Below are positions 19,425-27,569 of a stretch of DNA of 64,000 nt, piece by piece (positions within the stretch are counted from its first letter, which is position 1; every line of letters starts with the position of its first letter). The stretch is taken from NCBI GenBank assembly GCA_038396605.1, contig CP121690.1:1520500-1584499 (forward strand), read 5' to 3'. Position numbers and translations under genes: made by a program. The stretch comes from Eubacteriales bacterium mix99. Its GTDB lineage: Bacteria > Bacillota > Clostridia > Caldicoprobacterales > DTU083. Under the pieces are notes generated by a model that did no database searches, was not told where the DNA came from, and worked only from the letters and a program-made list of their open reading frames with translations.

Positions 19425-19820
19425 CTATTTCAATGATTTTGCTAAGTCTGTAATTTTACCCTCAATGGTATGCATTACGGAAATGAACTCTGCGTCACTT
19501 TTCCCCGTTGGGTCAGGCAGTCCCCAATCCTCACGGTGATTACACGGCAGATATGGACATTCCACATTGCAGCCCATTGTAACAACCACATCCACGGGAG
19601 GGAGTGCCTCAAGCAGCTTCGGACGCTGACTTTGTTCCATATTGATTCCATAGAGTTGCTTCATAAGGCGAACTGCATCGGGGTTTATGCGGCCTTTCAG
19701 TTCCGTGCCAGCGGAATAGCTTTCAAAGATATCGGCGGCGAGGTGTTTTCCCAGTGCCTCGGCGATTTGACTTCGACAAGAGTTATGGACGCAGATAAAG
19801 GCTACCTTTGGTTTACTCAT
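19425..19820 (-). CDS. arsC: Arsenate reductase, low-molecular-weight phosphatase type
   Basis: This 131-residue enzyme reduces arsenate to arsenite using thiols. The active-site loop CVHNSCRS (residues 10-17) has the nucleophilic cysteine and P-loop arginine. The redox cysteines occur in MGCNVECPYLPC, matching the thioredoxin-coupled ArsC of Staphylococcus/Bacillus type, and the DP pair appears in WGLPDPTGKSD. It is the last gene of the minus-strand operon, 21 bases after the thioredoxin-like gene. A GGACGG ribosome site precedes the ATG. Confidence 0.95.
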   Translation of the reverse strand: MSKPKVAFICVHNSCRSQIAEALGKHLAADIFESYSAGTELKGRINPDAVRLMKQLYGINMEQSQRPKLLEALPPVDVVVTMGCNVECPYLPCNHREDWGLPDPTGKSDAEFISVMHTIEGKITDLAKSLK

Positions 19821-19841
19821 TGAAAACCGTCCTTATAAAAT

Positions 19842-20192
19842 TTATCTGACTTTTTGCAGTATCTTCACAACTTCTTCGGCCTTTAAAACCTTGCCGTAAG
19901 AAACTACCTTCCCGTCGATCACAAGGGCGGGCGTTGACATGACACCATAGGCAGCAATTTGTGAGAAATCGGTCACATGGTCAATCGTCGTATTCATGCC
20001 GAGTTGCTCCAGCGCTGCTTTAGCAGCCGCTTCTAGCTGGTTGCATTTTGCGCATCCGCTTCCAAGCACTTTCACACTTGCGCCCTCGGTTTTAGCGCTT
20101 TCAGCCTTTGCCATGCTTCCCGCATTGCAGTTTCCTCCGCAGCAGCAGGAGGTTGTTTCTTCTTCTTTCTTTCTGAACAGTGACATATTCAT
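19842..20192 (-). CDS. Thioredoxin-like small redox protein
   Basis: The 116-residue protein has a cysteine-rich start (TTSCCCGGNCNAG) and a thioredoxin fold of the glutaredoxin-like redox-active-disulfide-2 type: VKVLGSGCAKCNQLEAAAK with CxxC at 47 and 50, cis-proline region GVMSTPALVIDGK, ending VVKILQKVR. It is always near the DUF318/ArsP permease in arsenic and methyl-arsenic operons and may reduce the permease, the ArsC cysteines or bind arsenite through its thiols. The extra cysteines at the N-terminus favour metalloid binding. Confidence 0.85.
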   Translation of the reverse strand: MNMSLFRKKEEETTSCCCGGNCNAGSMAKAESAKTEGASVKVLGSGCAKCNQLEAAAKAALEQLGMNTTIDHVTDFSQIAAYGVMSTPALVIDGKVVSYGKVLKAEEVVKILQKVR

Positions 20193-20221
20193 TACGCTCC
20201 TTTATCAGTTGATGTTATTGG

Positions 20222-20983
20222 TTAGCAGCAATTACTCCCGCAGGAGCATGCTGATTTACTGGCTTTCCCCTCGTAAAAAGTTTTCAGATTGTCCGGCAGT
20301 TTATAGTCGCCGCAGGTACAATCACCTGTTGTTCCGAATATGGTTTTCAGAATTGCCTCGGCAAGCATCTCTTTGGGAGGCACTTCATAACTTTCCCCAT
20401 TGTATTCAAATATTCGGCAGTCAACATCAGTTCCGCTGATTTCGCTGCAGCATCCGCAACTGTTTTCTTTTACGAACCCGCAAATATCCTGACCGTTTAC
20501 ACGGATCGTCGGAGAGGAAAGAAACCTAAACCGTTCGGCAAACTCCGCCGTCTTCATCTCGATCTTGTTATACTCGATATCAAAACCGGCAAGCCGCAGC
20601 GCGGGGGTAAGCGTCTCCATTACTTCATCAAGCACAGCGTCCGTTCCGATGCAGCGGTTACAGGTCTGCAAATCAAGATAGAGATACTCAACGACAATTT
20701 TCTTTTCAGAAGATGTTTCGCATCCGCAGGAACAGCAGGCTTCTTTGGATTCCTGTGCGCCGTTCGGCGGTGTCCAACCGGTATCGTCACCAACATAGGT
20801 AATCGCGCCGACCGGACAGCAATTTCCGCAGCCGTGGCAATGGTCAATGCAGGCCTCCGGATTTTTTACTACGGGTGACGGAGCCTTTGAGGGATCATAG
20901 ACACCGTGGGAACACTTTGCAGCACAAGTGCCGCACTCTGCGCAGGTCAGATAGTCAATAACAGGATACCATGTCTTTGCCAT
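20222..20983 (-). CDS. Ferredoxin-like protein with DUF2703 and cysteine-rich tail
   Basis: The 253-residue protein has two parts. Residues 1-65 hold two 4Fe-4S-type cysteine clusters (CAECGTCAAKC and CHGCGNCCPVG). Residues 95-205 match DUF2703 (VEYLYLDLQTCNRCIGTD...FLSSPTIRVNGQDI), a domain found in arsenic operons. The C-terminus (SACSCGSNCC) adds vicinal cysteines suited to arsenite. It may hand electrons or metalloid to the neighbouring permease or reductase; the mechanism is not established. A strong AGGAGG precedes the ATG, and the gene starts 13 bases after the permease stop. Confidence 0.8.
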   Translation of the reverse strand: MAKTWYPVIDYLTCAECGTCAAKCSHGVYDPSKAPSPVVKNPEACIDHCHGCGNCCPVGAITYVGDDTGWTPPNGAQESKEACCSCGCETSSEKKIVVEYLYLDLQTCNRCIGTDAVLDEVMETLTPALRLAGFDIEYNKIEMKTAEFAERFRFLSSPTIRVNGQDICGFVKENSCGCCSEISGTDVDCRIFEYNGESYEVPPKEMLAEAILKTIFGTTGDCTCGDYKLPDNLKTFYEGKASKSACSCGSNCC

Positions 20984-20996
20984 AACACTTTCCTCC

Positions 20997-22010
20997 CTAT
21001 ATGATAAATCCCTGAATCGCGTTAAAGAAGTAGCCTACCATAATAATGCCGACCGTACAAATTGCAATGAACAGCGCCAGCAGCTTTGGCTTCACTGCTT
21101 TGCGCAGCATGATTATGGACGGCAGGGACAGCGTGGTAACGGCCATCATGAATGAGAGGATTGTGCCAAGCTGCGCCCCTTTGTATAACAGTGCCTCCGC
21201 AATTGGAATTGTGCCAAAGATATCTGCGTACATCGGAACACCGATCAGGGTTGCCAAAACGACGCCAAAGGGATTTTTGCTTCCCAGCACAAGCGACACC
21301 CATTCTGCCGGAATCCAGTTGTGAATGACCGCGCCGATGCCGACACCAACTAAAATATAGGGAAACACTTTTTTGAATGTAGACAGCATTTGCTCCTTGG
21401 CATAAATCAGTCGGTCTTTTTTTGTCAGGTCCGGCGATTCAATGTCCACGCTGCCCGCTGACAGGATAAAGCTTTCAACATACCGTTCCATATGCAGCTT
21501 CTCAATAATCGTGCCTCCGACAACCGCGACAATCAGCCCAACAATAACATAAATAATTGCTACTTTTGCACCGAAAATGCTCATCAACAGAAGCAGCGAT
21601 CCGAGATCCACCATCGGGGAAGAAATCAGGAACGAGAACGTCACACCAACCGGAAGCCCAGCTGATGTAAACCCGATGAACAGTGGTATAGAGGAACAAG
21701 AGCAGAACGGCGTCACCGTCCCAAGGAGCGCCGAAATGCAGTTCGCCCAGACACCGTGGAAACGACCGAGAATCCGTTTACTGCGCTCCGGTGGGAAGTA
21801 ACTTTGAATATAGCTGATGAGAAAAATCAGGAAACACAGAAGTATCGTAATCTTAATTACGTCGTACAAGAAAAATTCAATGCTCCCGCCCAGCCGTGCC
21901 GACGTATCAAGTCCAATAGCGGATAGGCCTCTTCCAATCAGCCCATCCAGCCACTTCATGGCAAGGATCTGATACTGGAAGAAATCCCAAATTGCTTTTA
22001 GTATTTGCAC
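20997..22010 (-). CDS. ArsP-like permease (DUF318 family)
   Basis: This 337-residue membrane protein has eight to ten hydrophobic segments and the conserved TPFCSCSSIPLFIGF motif of the DUF318/ArsP permeases, which export trivalent (methyl)arsenicals. A soluble loop at about 185-225 separates two halves, the second repeating the G-V-P-M-Y pattern (LIGVPMYADIFGTIPIAEALL). Translation appears to start at GTG 22010. The first 16 bases of the gene repeat the last bases of arsR, and an ArsR-type palindrome lies in the 90-base gap upstream. Confidence 0.85.
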   Translation of the reverse strand: MQILKAIWDFFQYQILAMKWLDGLIGRGLSAIGLDTSARLGGSIEFFLYDVIKITILLCFLIFLISYIQSYFPPERSKRILGRFHGVWANCISALLGTVTPFCSCSSIPLFIGFTSAGLPVGVTFSFLISSPMVDLGSLLLLMSIFGAKVAIIYVIVGLIVAVVGGTIIEKLHMERYVESFILSAGSVDIESPDLTKKDRLIYAKEQMLSTFKKVFPYILVGVGIGAVIHNWIPAEWVSLVLGSKNPFGVVLATLIGVPMYADIFGTIPIAEALLYKGAQLGTILSFMMAVTTLSLPSIIMLRKAVKPKLLALFIAICTVGIIMVGYFFNAIQGFII

Positions 22011-22047
22011 TGGATAAAAACCTCACTTTCGATAAAAGGACAATCAC

Positions 22048-22063
22048 ATCAAAATATTTTGAT
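22048..22063. promoter_or_regulatory. ArsR-type operator between arsR and the permease gene
   Basis: ATCAAAATATTTTGAT is a perfect 16-bp palindrome. A near-identical palindrome lies upstream of arsR. ArsR repressors bind such AT-rich dyads, so the permease and downstream genes may have a second, separately repressed promoter. Confidence 0.7.
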
Positions 22064-22100
22064 GTATTCTGCTCTAAAAAAGCCATCGCCCGGATAGCTT

Positions 22101-22424
22101 TTAGTATTTGCAGCAAATGCAGCCAATATTCTCTTTGGCTACTGCGTTGGGCGTTGTCAATTCTTTCAGTAGAGTACCAGCATAAGCGCTGCCCTTTTCA
22201 CTGATTTTGTAATGCGTCCATTTGCCTTCCTGACGGCTCTCCACAATACCCGATTCAACCAGAATCTTCATGTGATAGGAAAGCCCCGACTGCCCCAAGT
22301 CCAATTGTTCCAACAAAACGCAGGCGCATTTTTCCCCGCCGCGAAGAAGCTCAAGTATCCTTAAACGTTTTTCATCGCACAATGCTTTGAACACTTTTGC
22401 GTGTTTCTCATAAGCGGTTGCCAA
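22101..22424 (-). CDS. arsR: ArsR-family metalloid-responsive repressor
   Basis: The 107-residue winged-helix repressor begins MATAYEKHAKVFKALCDEKRLRILELLRGGEKCACVLLEQLDL. The CAC pair in the helix after LLRGGEK is placed like the arsenite-sensing cysteines of ArsR, and the recognition helix is GQSGLSYHMKIL. Three extra cysteines close the protein (GCICCKY) and could complete the metal site. It is the first gene of the minus-strand arsenic operon. Palindromes lie just before it and just after it, pointing to autoregulation. Confidence 0.9.
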   Translation of the reverse strand: MATAYEKHAKVFKALCDEKRLRILELLRGGEKCACVLLEQLDLGQSGLSYHMKILVESGIVESRQEGKWTHYKISEKGSAYAGTLLKELTTPNAVAKENIGCICCKY

Positions 22425-22437
22425 GTTATCGCCTCAC

Positions 22438-22453
22438 ATCAAAATTATTTGAT
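22438..22453. promoter_or_regulatory. ArsR-type operator upstream of arsR
   Basis: ATCAAAATTATTTGAT, a 16-bp dyad with a 4-base asymmetric centre, sits 14 bases before the arsR start, where a repressor would block the operon promoter. It shares both half-sites with the palindrome at 22048-22063. Confidence 0.7.
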
Positions 22454-22594
22454 ATGTTATTAGTATATGTGTCAAATCAAGTTTTGTCAATATGAAATAC
22501 GTAATATCATTATTCAGTTTACGGCCCGCCCGGACGGTAAACGTCTCGCGCGGGCTGTTATCCCCGACAAAAATCGGAAAGGAGTAATTTTTCC

Positions 22595-22960
22595 ATGAAA
22601 CGACCCCTCGCATACATCACCGCCCCGTGGGGCGGAAACGAAATCGAGAACACCGAGGACGCGGCGCGGTACTGCCGCAAAATTTACGACGCGGGCTTTT
22701 CGCCCGTCTGCCCGGTTCTGTTTCTGCCGCTTTTCCTCAACGACGCCATCCCGCAGGAGCACAAGGACGGCGTGGACATTGCCTGCAACTTCTTGCGCCG
22801 CGCCCATGTGCTGGTGGTCTGCGGCAGAAACGTGGACGAAACCGTAAAAAACGACATCGCCACGGCGGAACGGCTGCATATCACGGCCACCACGCTCGAC
22901 GGCATTCTCACCGTTAAGGGACAGGGCCGGGAAAAAGACGCAGAAAAGGAGCGGAGATAA
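22595..22960 (+). CDS. DUF4406 domain protein
   Basis: The 121-residue protein begins RPLAYITAPWGGNEIENTEDAARYCRKIYDAGFSPVCP and continues HKDGVDIACNFLRRAHVLVVCGRNVDETVKNDI. This is the DUF4406 fold, distantly like nucleoside 2-deoxyribosyltransferases, with the loop after the first strand and the conserved D and C-G-x-x-x-D regions. It is a regular companion of the transfer genes in Tn1549-like elements, with no proven role. It starts behind GGAAAGGAG and opens the transfer operon; the next gene starts one base after it. Confidence 0.75.
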   Translation: MKRPLAYITAPWGGNEIENTEDAARYCRKIYDAGFSPVCPVLFLPLFLNDAIPQEHKDGVDIACNFLRRAHVLVVCGRNVDETVKNDIATAERLHITATTLDGILTVKGQGREKDAEKERR

Positions 22961-22961
22961 C

Positions 22962-23174
22962 GTGCCGGATTATCAGAAAATGTATCACTCGCTGTTCAAC
23001 GACGTGACCGACGCCATTTCAAAGCTCCAGCAGGCGCAGCAGAAAACCGAGGAAATGTATATGGACAGCAAGGAAACCATCCTCACCCTTTTTTTGAAAA
23101 AGAGCGAGGAACGGAAAAATGACCGGAAACCGGCTCCGGCAAAGAAAAAGCCGCCTTCCCACGATGAACGATGA
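22962..23174 (+). CDS. Conserved small protein of CTn transfer region
   Basis: The 70-residue protein starts at GTG behind AAAGGAGCGG (MPDYQKMYHSLFNDVTDAI) and is mostly helical and charged (KLQQAQQKTEEMYMDSK...), with a lysine/proline tail. Small coiled proteins of this kind lie between the DUF4406 and PcfB genes in related elements. Function unknown; it probably makes protein contacts. Confidence 0.65.
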   Translation: MPDYQKMYHSLFNDVTDAISKLQQAQQKTEEMYMDSKETILTLFLKKSEERKNDRKPAPAKKKPPSHDER

Positions 23175-23210
23175 TGAAAGGCGGTTTTCACATGACAGGA
23201 GGTGCTTTGC

Positions 23211-23702
23211 TTGCAGGAAGAAATCGAAAACCGCTCCGTGACGCTCATCATCAGCGGCGCGAAGCTCACGGGCCGAGTGCTCAAAACGGCGATTGCCAAG
23301 TATCTGGCCCACCGGAAGGAGAAGAAAAGCGCCAAGACCCGCGCCGGTCCCGTGGTTCCCCACGGCAGGCAGACGGTGAAACAGCTTGTCGGGCAGAACG
23401 CTGGCGTGTCGAACATCGAAATCACCGACAGCAACGTCCGCTCCTTTGATCGCGTGGCACGGAAATACGGCGTGGATTACGCCGTCAAAAAGGACCGAAG
23501 CGTGTCGCCGCCCAAATATCTTGTCTTTTTCAAGGCACGGGACGCGGACGCTCTTACCGCCGCTTTCACCGAGTTCACGGCGAAAACGGTGAACCGGACA
23601 AAAAGGCCCTCCGTCCTCACGCGGCTCCGTCAGTTCAGGGATCTGGTCAAAGCGAATACCGTTGACCGGGTGAAGCATAAGGAACAGGAGCGAGCGCGAT
23701 GA
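23211..23702 (+). CDS. PcfB family protein
   Basis: The 163-residue protein starts at TTG behind AGGAGG (23197-23202) with LQEEIENRSVTLIISGAKLTGRVLKTAIAKYL, the hallmark of PcfB, followed by the YGVDYAVKKDRSVSPPKYLVFFKARDADALTAAF region. PcfB acts with the coupling protein (PcfC/VirD4) in pCF10-type conjugation, and the next gene is that coupling protein. Its stop overlaps the start of the virD4 gene (ATGA), so the two are translationally coupled. Confidence 0.85.
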   Translation: MQEEIENRSVTLIISGAKLTGRVLKTAIAKYLAHRKEKKSAKTRAGPVVPHGRQTVKQLVGQNAGVSNIEITDSNVRSFDRVARKYGVDYAVKKDRSVSPPKYLVFFKARDADALTAAFTEFTAKTVNRTKRPSVLTRLRQFRDLVKANTVDRVKHKEQERAR

Positions 23703-25489
23703 GCGAGAAAACAAGAAAGCTGCTCCTGATGAATCTGCCGTATCTGTTCGTCGCGCTGTTCGCCACCAAGTTCGGGCAGGCGTGGCGGCTGGCCACAGGC
23801 GCGGACGCTTCCCATAAGCTCCTGAACATAATGGACAGCCTCACCGCCGCCTTTGCCTCGCCGCTACCGAGCTTTTATCCGGCCGACCTTGGCGTGGGCG
23901 TTCTTCTCGCCGCCACCCTCCGGCTGGCGGTTTATGTTAAGGGCCGGAACGCCAAAAAGTTCCGCAGAAATGTGGAGTACGGTTCCGCCCGCTGGGGAAA
24001 AGCCGAGGACATCAAGCCATACATCGACCCGGTGTTTGAAAACAACGTCATTCTCACGCAGACGGAACGGCTCACGATGAACAGCCGACCAAAGGACTCC
24101 AAGACGTCCCGGAACAAAAACGTGCTGGTCGTCGGCGGCTCCGGTTCCGGCAAGACGCGATTTTTCATCAAGCCGAACCTGATGCAATGCGATTCCAAGG
24201 ATTATCCGACGAGCTTCGTGGTCACGGACCCGAAGGGCAGCATCGTCGTGGAGTGCGGGAATCTCCTGCGGCGCAGGGGCTACCGCATCAAAATTCTCAA
24301 CACCATCAACTTCAAAAAGTCGATGCACTACAATCCCTTCGCGTACATTCATTCGGAAAAAGACATCTTGAAACTGGTCACGGCGCTCATCACCAACACC
24401 AAGGGTGAGGGCAAGGAAGGAGACGATTTCTGGGTGAAGGCCGAAACGCTCCTTTATACGGCGCTCATCGGCTACATCCATTATGAGGCCCCAGTCGAGG
24501 AACAAAATTTCGCAACGCTGATCGAATTCATCAACGCCTCAGAAGTTCGAGAGGATGATGAGGAATTCAAAAATCCCGTGGATCTCATGTTCGAGGCTCT
24601 GGAAAAGGAAAAGCCAAATCACTTCGCTGTCCGGCAGTATAAAAAATATAAGCTAGCGGCGGGCAAAACAGCGAAGTCGATTCTTATTTCCTGCGGCGCA
24701 AGAATGGCCCCGTTCGACATTCAGGAGCTTCGTGACCTGACGGCCTACGACGAGTTGGAGCTGGACACGCTGGGCGACCGTAAGACCGCCCTGTTCATCA
24801 TTATTTCCGATAATGATGACACCTTTAATTTTTTGGTTTCGATGGCCTATACGCAGCTTTTCAACCTGCTGTGCGAAAAGGCCGACGACGTGTACGGCGG
24901 GCGCTTGCCTGTCCATGTCAGGTGTTTGCTTGACGAGTTTGCCAACATCGGGCAGATCCCCAAATTTGAAAAGCTGATTGCCACCATCCGCAGCCGCGAA
25001 ATCTCGGCTTGCCTTGTTTTGCAGGCGCAGAGCCAGCTCAAGGCCCTGTACAAAGACAACGCCGACACGATCATTGGCAACTGCGACAGCGCCATTTTCC
25101 TCGGCGGCAAGGAACGCACAACTTTGAAGGAACTGACCGAATCTCTTGGGAAAGAGACGATCGATACCTACAACACCGGCGAAAGCCGTGGCCGTGAGGT
25201 TTCCCACAGCCTTAATTATCAAAAATTGGGGAAGGATTTAGCTTCGGTCGATGAGTTGTCTGTCCTTGACGGAGGCAAGTGCATCCTCCAGCTTCGCGGC
25301 GTTCGGCCTTTCCTTTCGGACAAGTACGATATCACAAAGCATCCGAACTACAAATACCTGTCCGACTATGATCCCCGCAACGCTTTCCATATTGAGAAGT
25401 TCCTGTCCACCAAATTGAAACCGAAGCCGGACGATGTGTTCAACACGTATTCCGTTGACCTCTCCGGGGACCCCAAAGCCGCAGAATAG
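23699..25489 (+). CDS. VirD4/TraG-like conjugative coupling protein
   Basis: This 596-residue inner-membrane ATPase recruits the relaxase-DNA complex to the transfer channel. Two hydrophobic segments lie near the N-terminus (about 8-25 and 50-80). Walker A is GGSGSGKT at about 145-152. Walker B (RCLLDEFANIGQIP) is near residue 410, and ILQAQSQLKALY-type residues follow (LVLQAQSQL). It is full length for the CTn VirD4 group. A coupling protein of this kind plus PcfB marks this as a self-transmissible, not only mobilisable, element. Confidence 0.95.
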   Translation: MSEKTRKLLLMNLPYLFVALFATKFGQAWRLATGADASHKLLNIMDSLTAAFASPLPSFYPADLGVGVLLAATLRLAVYVKGRNAKKFRRNVEYGSARWGKAEDIKPYIDPVFENNVILTQTERLTMNSRPKDSKTSRNKNVLVVGGSGSGKTRFFIKPNLMQCDSKDYPTSFVVTDPKGSIVVECGNLLRRRGYRIKILNTINFKKSMHYNPFAYIHSEKDILKLVTALITNTKGEGKEGDDFWVKAETLLYTALIGYIHYEAPVEEQNFATLIEFINASEVREDDEEFKNPVDLMFEALEKEKPNHFAVRQYKKYKLAAGKTAKSILISCGARMAPFDIQELRDLTAYDELELDTLGDRKTALFIIISDNDDTFNFLVSMAYTQLFNLLCEKADDVYGGRLPVHVRCLLDEFANIGQIPKFEKLIATIRSREISACLVLQAQSQLKALYKDNADTIIGNCDSAIFLGGKERTTLKELTESLGKETIDTYNTGESRGREVSHSLNYQKLGKDLASVDELSVLDGGKCILQLRGVRPFLSDKYDITKHPNYKYLSDYDPRNAFHIEKFLSTKLKPKPDDVFNTYSVDLSGDPKAAE

Positions 25490-25530
25490 CGGTTTTTTTC
25501 ATTTTCAAAATCAGAATTGGAGGTAATATT

Positions 25531-25746
25531 ATGAGTTTCTTTCATTCCGCAATCGGCGTTCTTCAGACCCTCGTGATCGCCCTCGGCGCGGGCCTTGCCA
25601 TTTGGGGCGCGATCAATCTTCTGGAAGGTTACGGCAACGACAATCCGGGAGCAAAATCGCAAGGCATTAAACAGCTCATGGCGGGCGGCGGCGTAGCCCT
25701 GATCGGCATTACGCTGGTTCCGCTGCTCTCCAACCTTTTCGGCTGA
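25531..25746 (+). CDS. Maff2 family small membrane protein
   Basis: The 71-residue protein has two hydrophobic helices (LQTLVIALGAGLAIWGAINLL and LMAGGGVALIGITLVPLLSNLF) around the polar turn EGYGNDNPGAKSQGIKQ. It is the Maff2 family, TrbC/VirB2-like in size and layout, probably a pilin-like or channel component. An ATTGGAGG ribosome site precedes it. The gene lies between virD4 and the TrbL-like gene, the usual position. Confidence 0.85.
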   Translation: MSFFHSAIGVLQTLVIALGAGLAIWGAINLLEGYGNDNPGAKSQGIKQLMAGGGVALIGITLVPLLSNLFG

Positions 25747-25819
25747 TAATCCGCGTAAAAGAAATTCTCCGCACCCTTCCGTCGGAAGCGAGAGGGCGCG
25801 GAAAAGGAGGTGATGCCGC

Positions 25820-26689
25820 TTGGATTTCATCAAGCAGCAGATTACCGAATGGCTGAAAGAAATACTCGTCGGCGGCATCATGAACAACCTGTCGGGCATG
25901 TTCGACAACGTGAACAGCCAGGTCGGGCAGATCGCCTCTCAGGTGGGAACGACGCCGCAGGCATGGAACACCGGCATTTACAACATGATCCGGACCCTGT
26001 CCGAAAACGTCATGATGCCCATCGCGGGCCTGATCCTCGCGTTCGTCATGACGCTGGAACTGATTCAGATCATCACCGACAAAAATAATTTTCACGACAT
26101 CGAAACAGCCGTTTTCTTCCGTTGGATTTTCAAAACGGCCTGTGCCATCCTCATCGTGACCAACACATGGAACATCGTCATGGGCATATTCGACGTGGCG
26201 CAAAGCGTGGTCAACAGCGCGGCGGGGATCATCGTTTCCGACACGTCCATCGACATCAGCTCCGTCACGGCAAACCTTCAGACGCGGCTCATGGCAATGG
26301 ACCTCGGCCCCCTGTTCGGACTGTGGTTCCAGAGCATTTTCGTGGGCTTTACCATGTGGGCGCTCACAATCTGCATTTTCATCATCGTGTACGGGAGGAT
26401 GATCGAGATCTATTTGGCCACTTCCATCGCGCCGATCCCGATGGCGACGATGCTGAACCGGGAATCGGGCGGCATGGGTCAGAACTATTTGCGTTCCCTG
26501 TTAGCGCTGGGATTTCAGGGCTTTCTCATCATCGTCTGTGTCGCGATTTACGCCGTTCTGGTAAAAAGCATCAGCGTGAGCACGGATATCAGCAAGGCGA
26601 TCTGGACTTGTATGGGCTACACGGTGCTGCTGTGCTTTACGCTCTTTAAGACCGGAAGCCTTGCAAAATCAATTTTTAACGTGCATTGA
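25820..26689 (+). CDS. VirB6/TrbL-like conjugation membrane protein
   Basis: The 289-residue protein has six or more hydrophobic segments (MPIAGLILAFVMTLELIQII; IFKTACAILIVTNTWNIVMGIF; ALTICIFIIVYGRMIEIYL; FLIIVCVAIYAVLV). The VYGRMIEIYLATSIAPIPMATM region is typical of the CTn TrbL-like proteins, which form the inner-membrane channel. Translation starts at TTG behind AAAAGGAGGTGAT. It fits the block Maff2-TrbL-DUF3848-PrgI-VirB4. Confidence 0.85.
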   Translation: MDFIKQQITEWLKEILVGGIMNNLSGMFDNVNSQVGQIASQVGTTPQAWNTGIYNMIRTLSENVMMPIAGLILAFVMTLELIQIITDKNNFHDIETAVFFRWIFKTACAILIVTNTWNIVMGIFDVAQSVVNSAAGIIVSDTSIDISSVTANLQTRLMAMDLGPLFGLWFQSIFVGFTMWALTICIFIIVYGRMIEIYLATSIAPIPMATMLNRESGGMGQNYLRSLLALGFQGFLIIVCVAIYAVLVKSISVSTDISKAIWTCMGYTVLLCFTLFKTGSLAKSIFNVH

Positions 26690-26705
26690 CGGAGGTGATA
26701 TTTCA

Positions 26706-27113
26706 ATGCAGGACAAATTACAGGAGCTTTTTGACCGGCTGGACGCCAACCTTGAGGATTTTCGGAAAACGTGGGAAGCCAGCGATAAGGCAAAGCTGAT
26801 CGACGGCTCCCGTGAGATCACCGCGATTAAGGATGCCCATTACTATCTGACCGAAAGTCACGGCTTTGAACAGGAGAAAATCGACTATCTTCTCCTGTTT
26901 GAAAACCCTTTACAGGTCGTCGCGGACAAGTGGCTGGAACGCACGGAAGACCTGAGCAATTTCAGCTTCGCGCTCGACGAGGTGTTTGACAAACAGGACG
27001 CGCTCCGGGATTACGAACGGAAGGAAAAGCCGTCCGTTCTGGAACAACTTCATCATACCGCCGAGACTGCCGGGAAAACCGCGCGCCCGACAAAAGAACA
27101 GGAGGCGCGATAA
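26706..27113 (+). CDS. DUF3848 family protein
   Basis: The 135-residue acidic helical protein begins MQDKLQELFDRLDANLEDF and contains the DUF3848 core (AHYYLTESHGFEQEKIDYLLLFENPLQVVADKWLER). The ATG at 26706 is preceded by CGGAGGTGAT, while a longer in-frame start lies within the previous gene. The role is unknown; it lies between two structural channel genes. Its stop is directly followed by the PrgI start. Confidence 0.75.
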   Translation: MQDKLQELFDRLDANLEDFRKTWEASDKAKLIDGSREITAIKDAHYYLTESHGFEQEKIDYLLLFENPLQVVADKWLERTEDLSNFSFALDEVFDKQDALRDYERKEKPSVLEQLHHTAETAGKTARPTKEQEAR

Positions 27114-27569
27114 ATGGCCTACGTTCCCGTCCCCAAGGACCTGACCGCCGTGAAAACGAAGGTTCTGTTCAATTTAACAAAACGGCAGCTTGTCTGTTTC
27201 AGCGGCGGCGCGCTTGTTGGCGTACCGCTTTTCTTTTTGCTCAAAGGGCCTGCGGGTTTCAGCACCGGAGCAGCTTCCTTTTGCATGGTGCTCGTCATGC
27301 TGCCGTTTTTCCTGATGGCCGTCTATGAGAAAAACGGCCTGCCGATGGAAAAAATCGTCCGCAACATTGCCCGTGTGCTGTTTCTCCGGCCAAAACAGAG
27401 GCCCTATCAGACCAACAATTTTTACGCCGTGCTCGCGCGGCAAAGTAAACTCGACAAGGAGGTGCATCGGATTGTCGGTAAAAAAGCAAAAACCGACCAT
27501 GAATCGGTCATTGTCTCGCGCCGAGAGGCGTCAGATCGAAGCTGCCGTCGCAAGGGCACGGCAGACTGA
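27114..27569 (+). CDS. PrgI family protein
   Basis: The 151-residue protein has the PrgI pattern: VPVPKDLTAVKTKVLFNLTKRQLVCF, two transmembrane helices (GGALVGVPLFFLLKGPAG and ASFCMVLVMLPFFLMAVYEKNG), then PMEKIVRNIARVLFLRPKQRPYQTNNFYAVL. PrgI-like proteins are VirB3-like inner-membrane subunits next to VirB4. The last 98 bases overlap the start of virB4 in another frame. Confidence 0.85.
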   Translation: MAYVPVPKDLTAVKTKVLFNLTKRQLVCFSGGALVGVPLFFLLKGPAGFSTGAASFCMVLVMLPFFLMAVYEKNGLPMEKIVRNIARVLFLRPKQRPYQTNNFYAVLARQSKLDKEVHRIVGKKAKTDHESVIVSRREASDRSCRRKGTAD

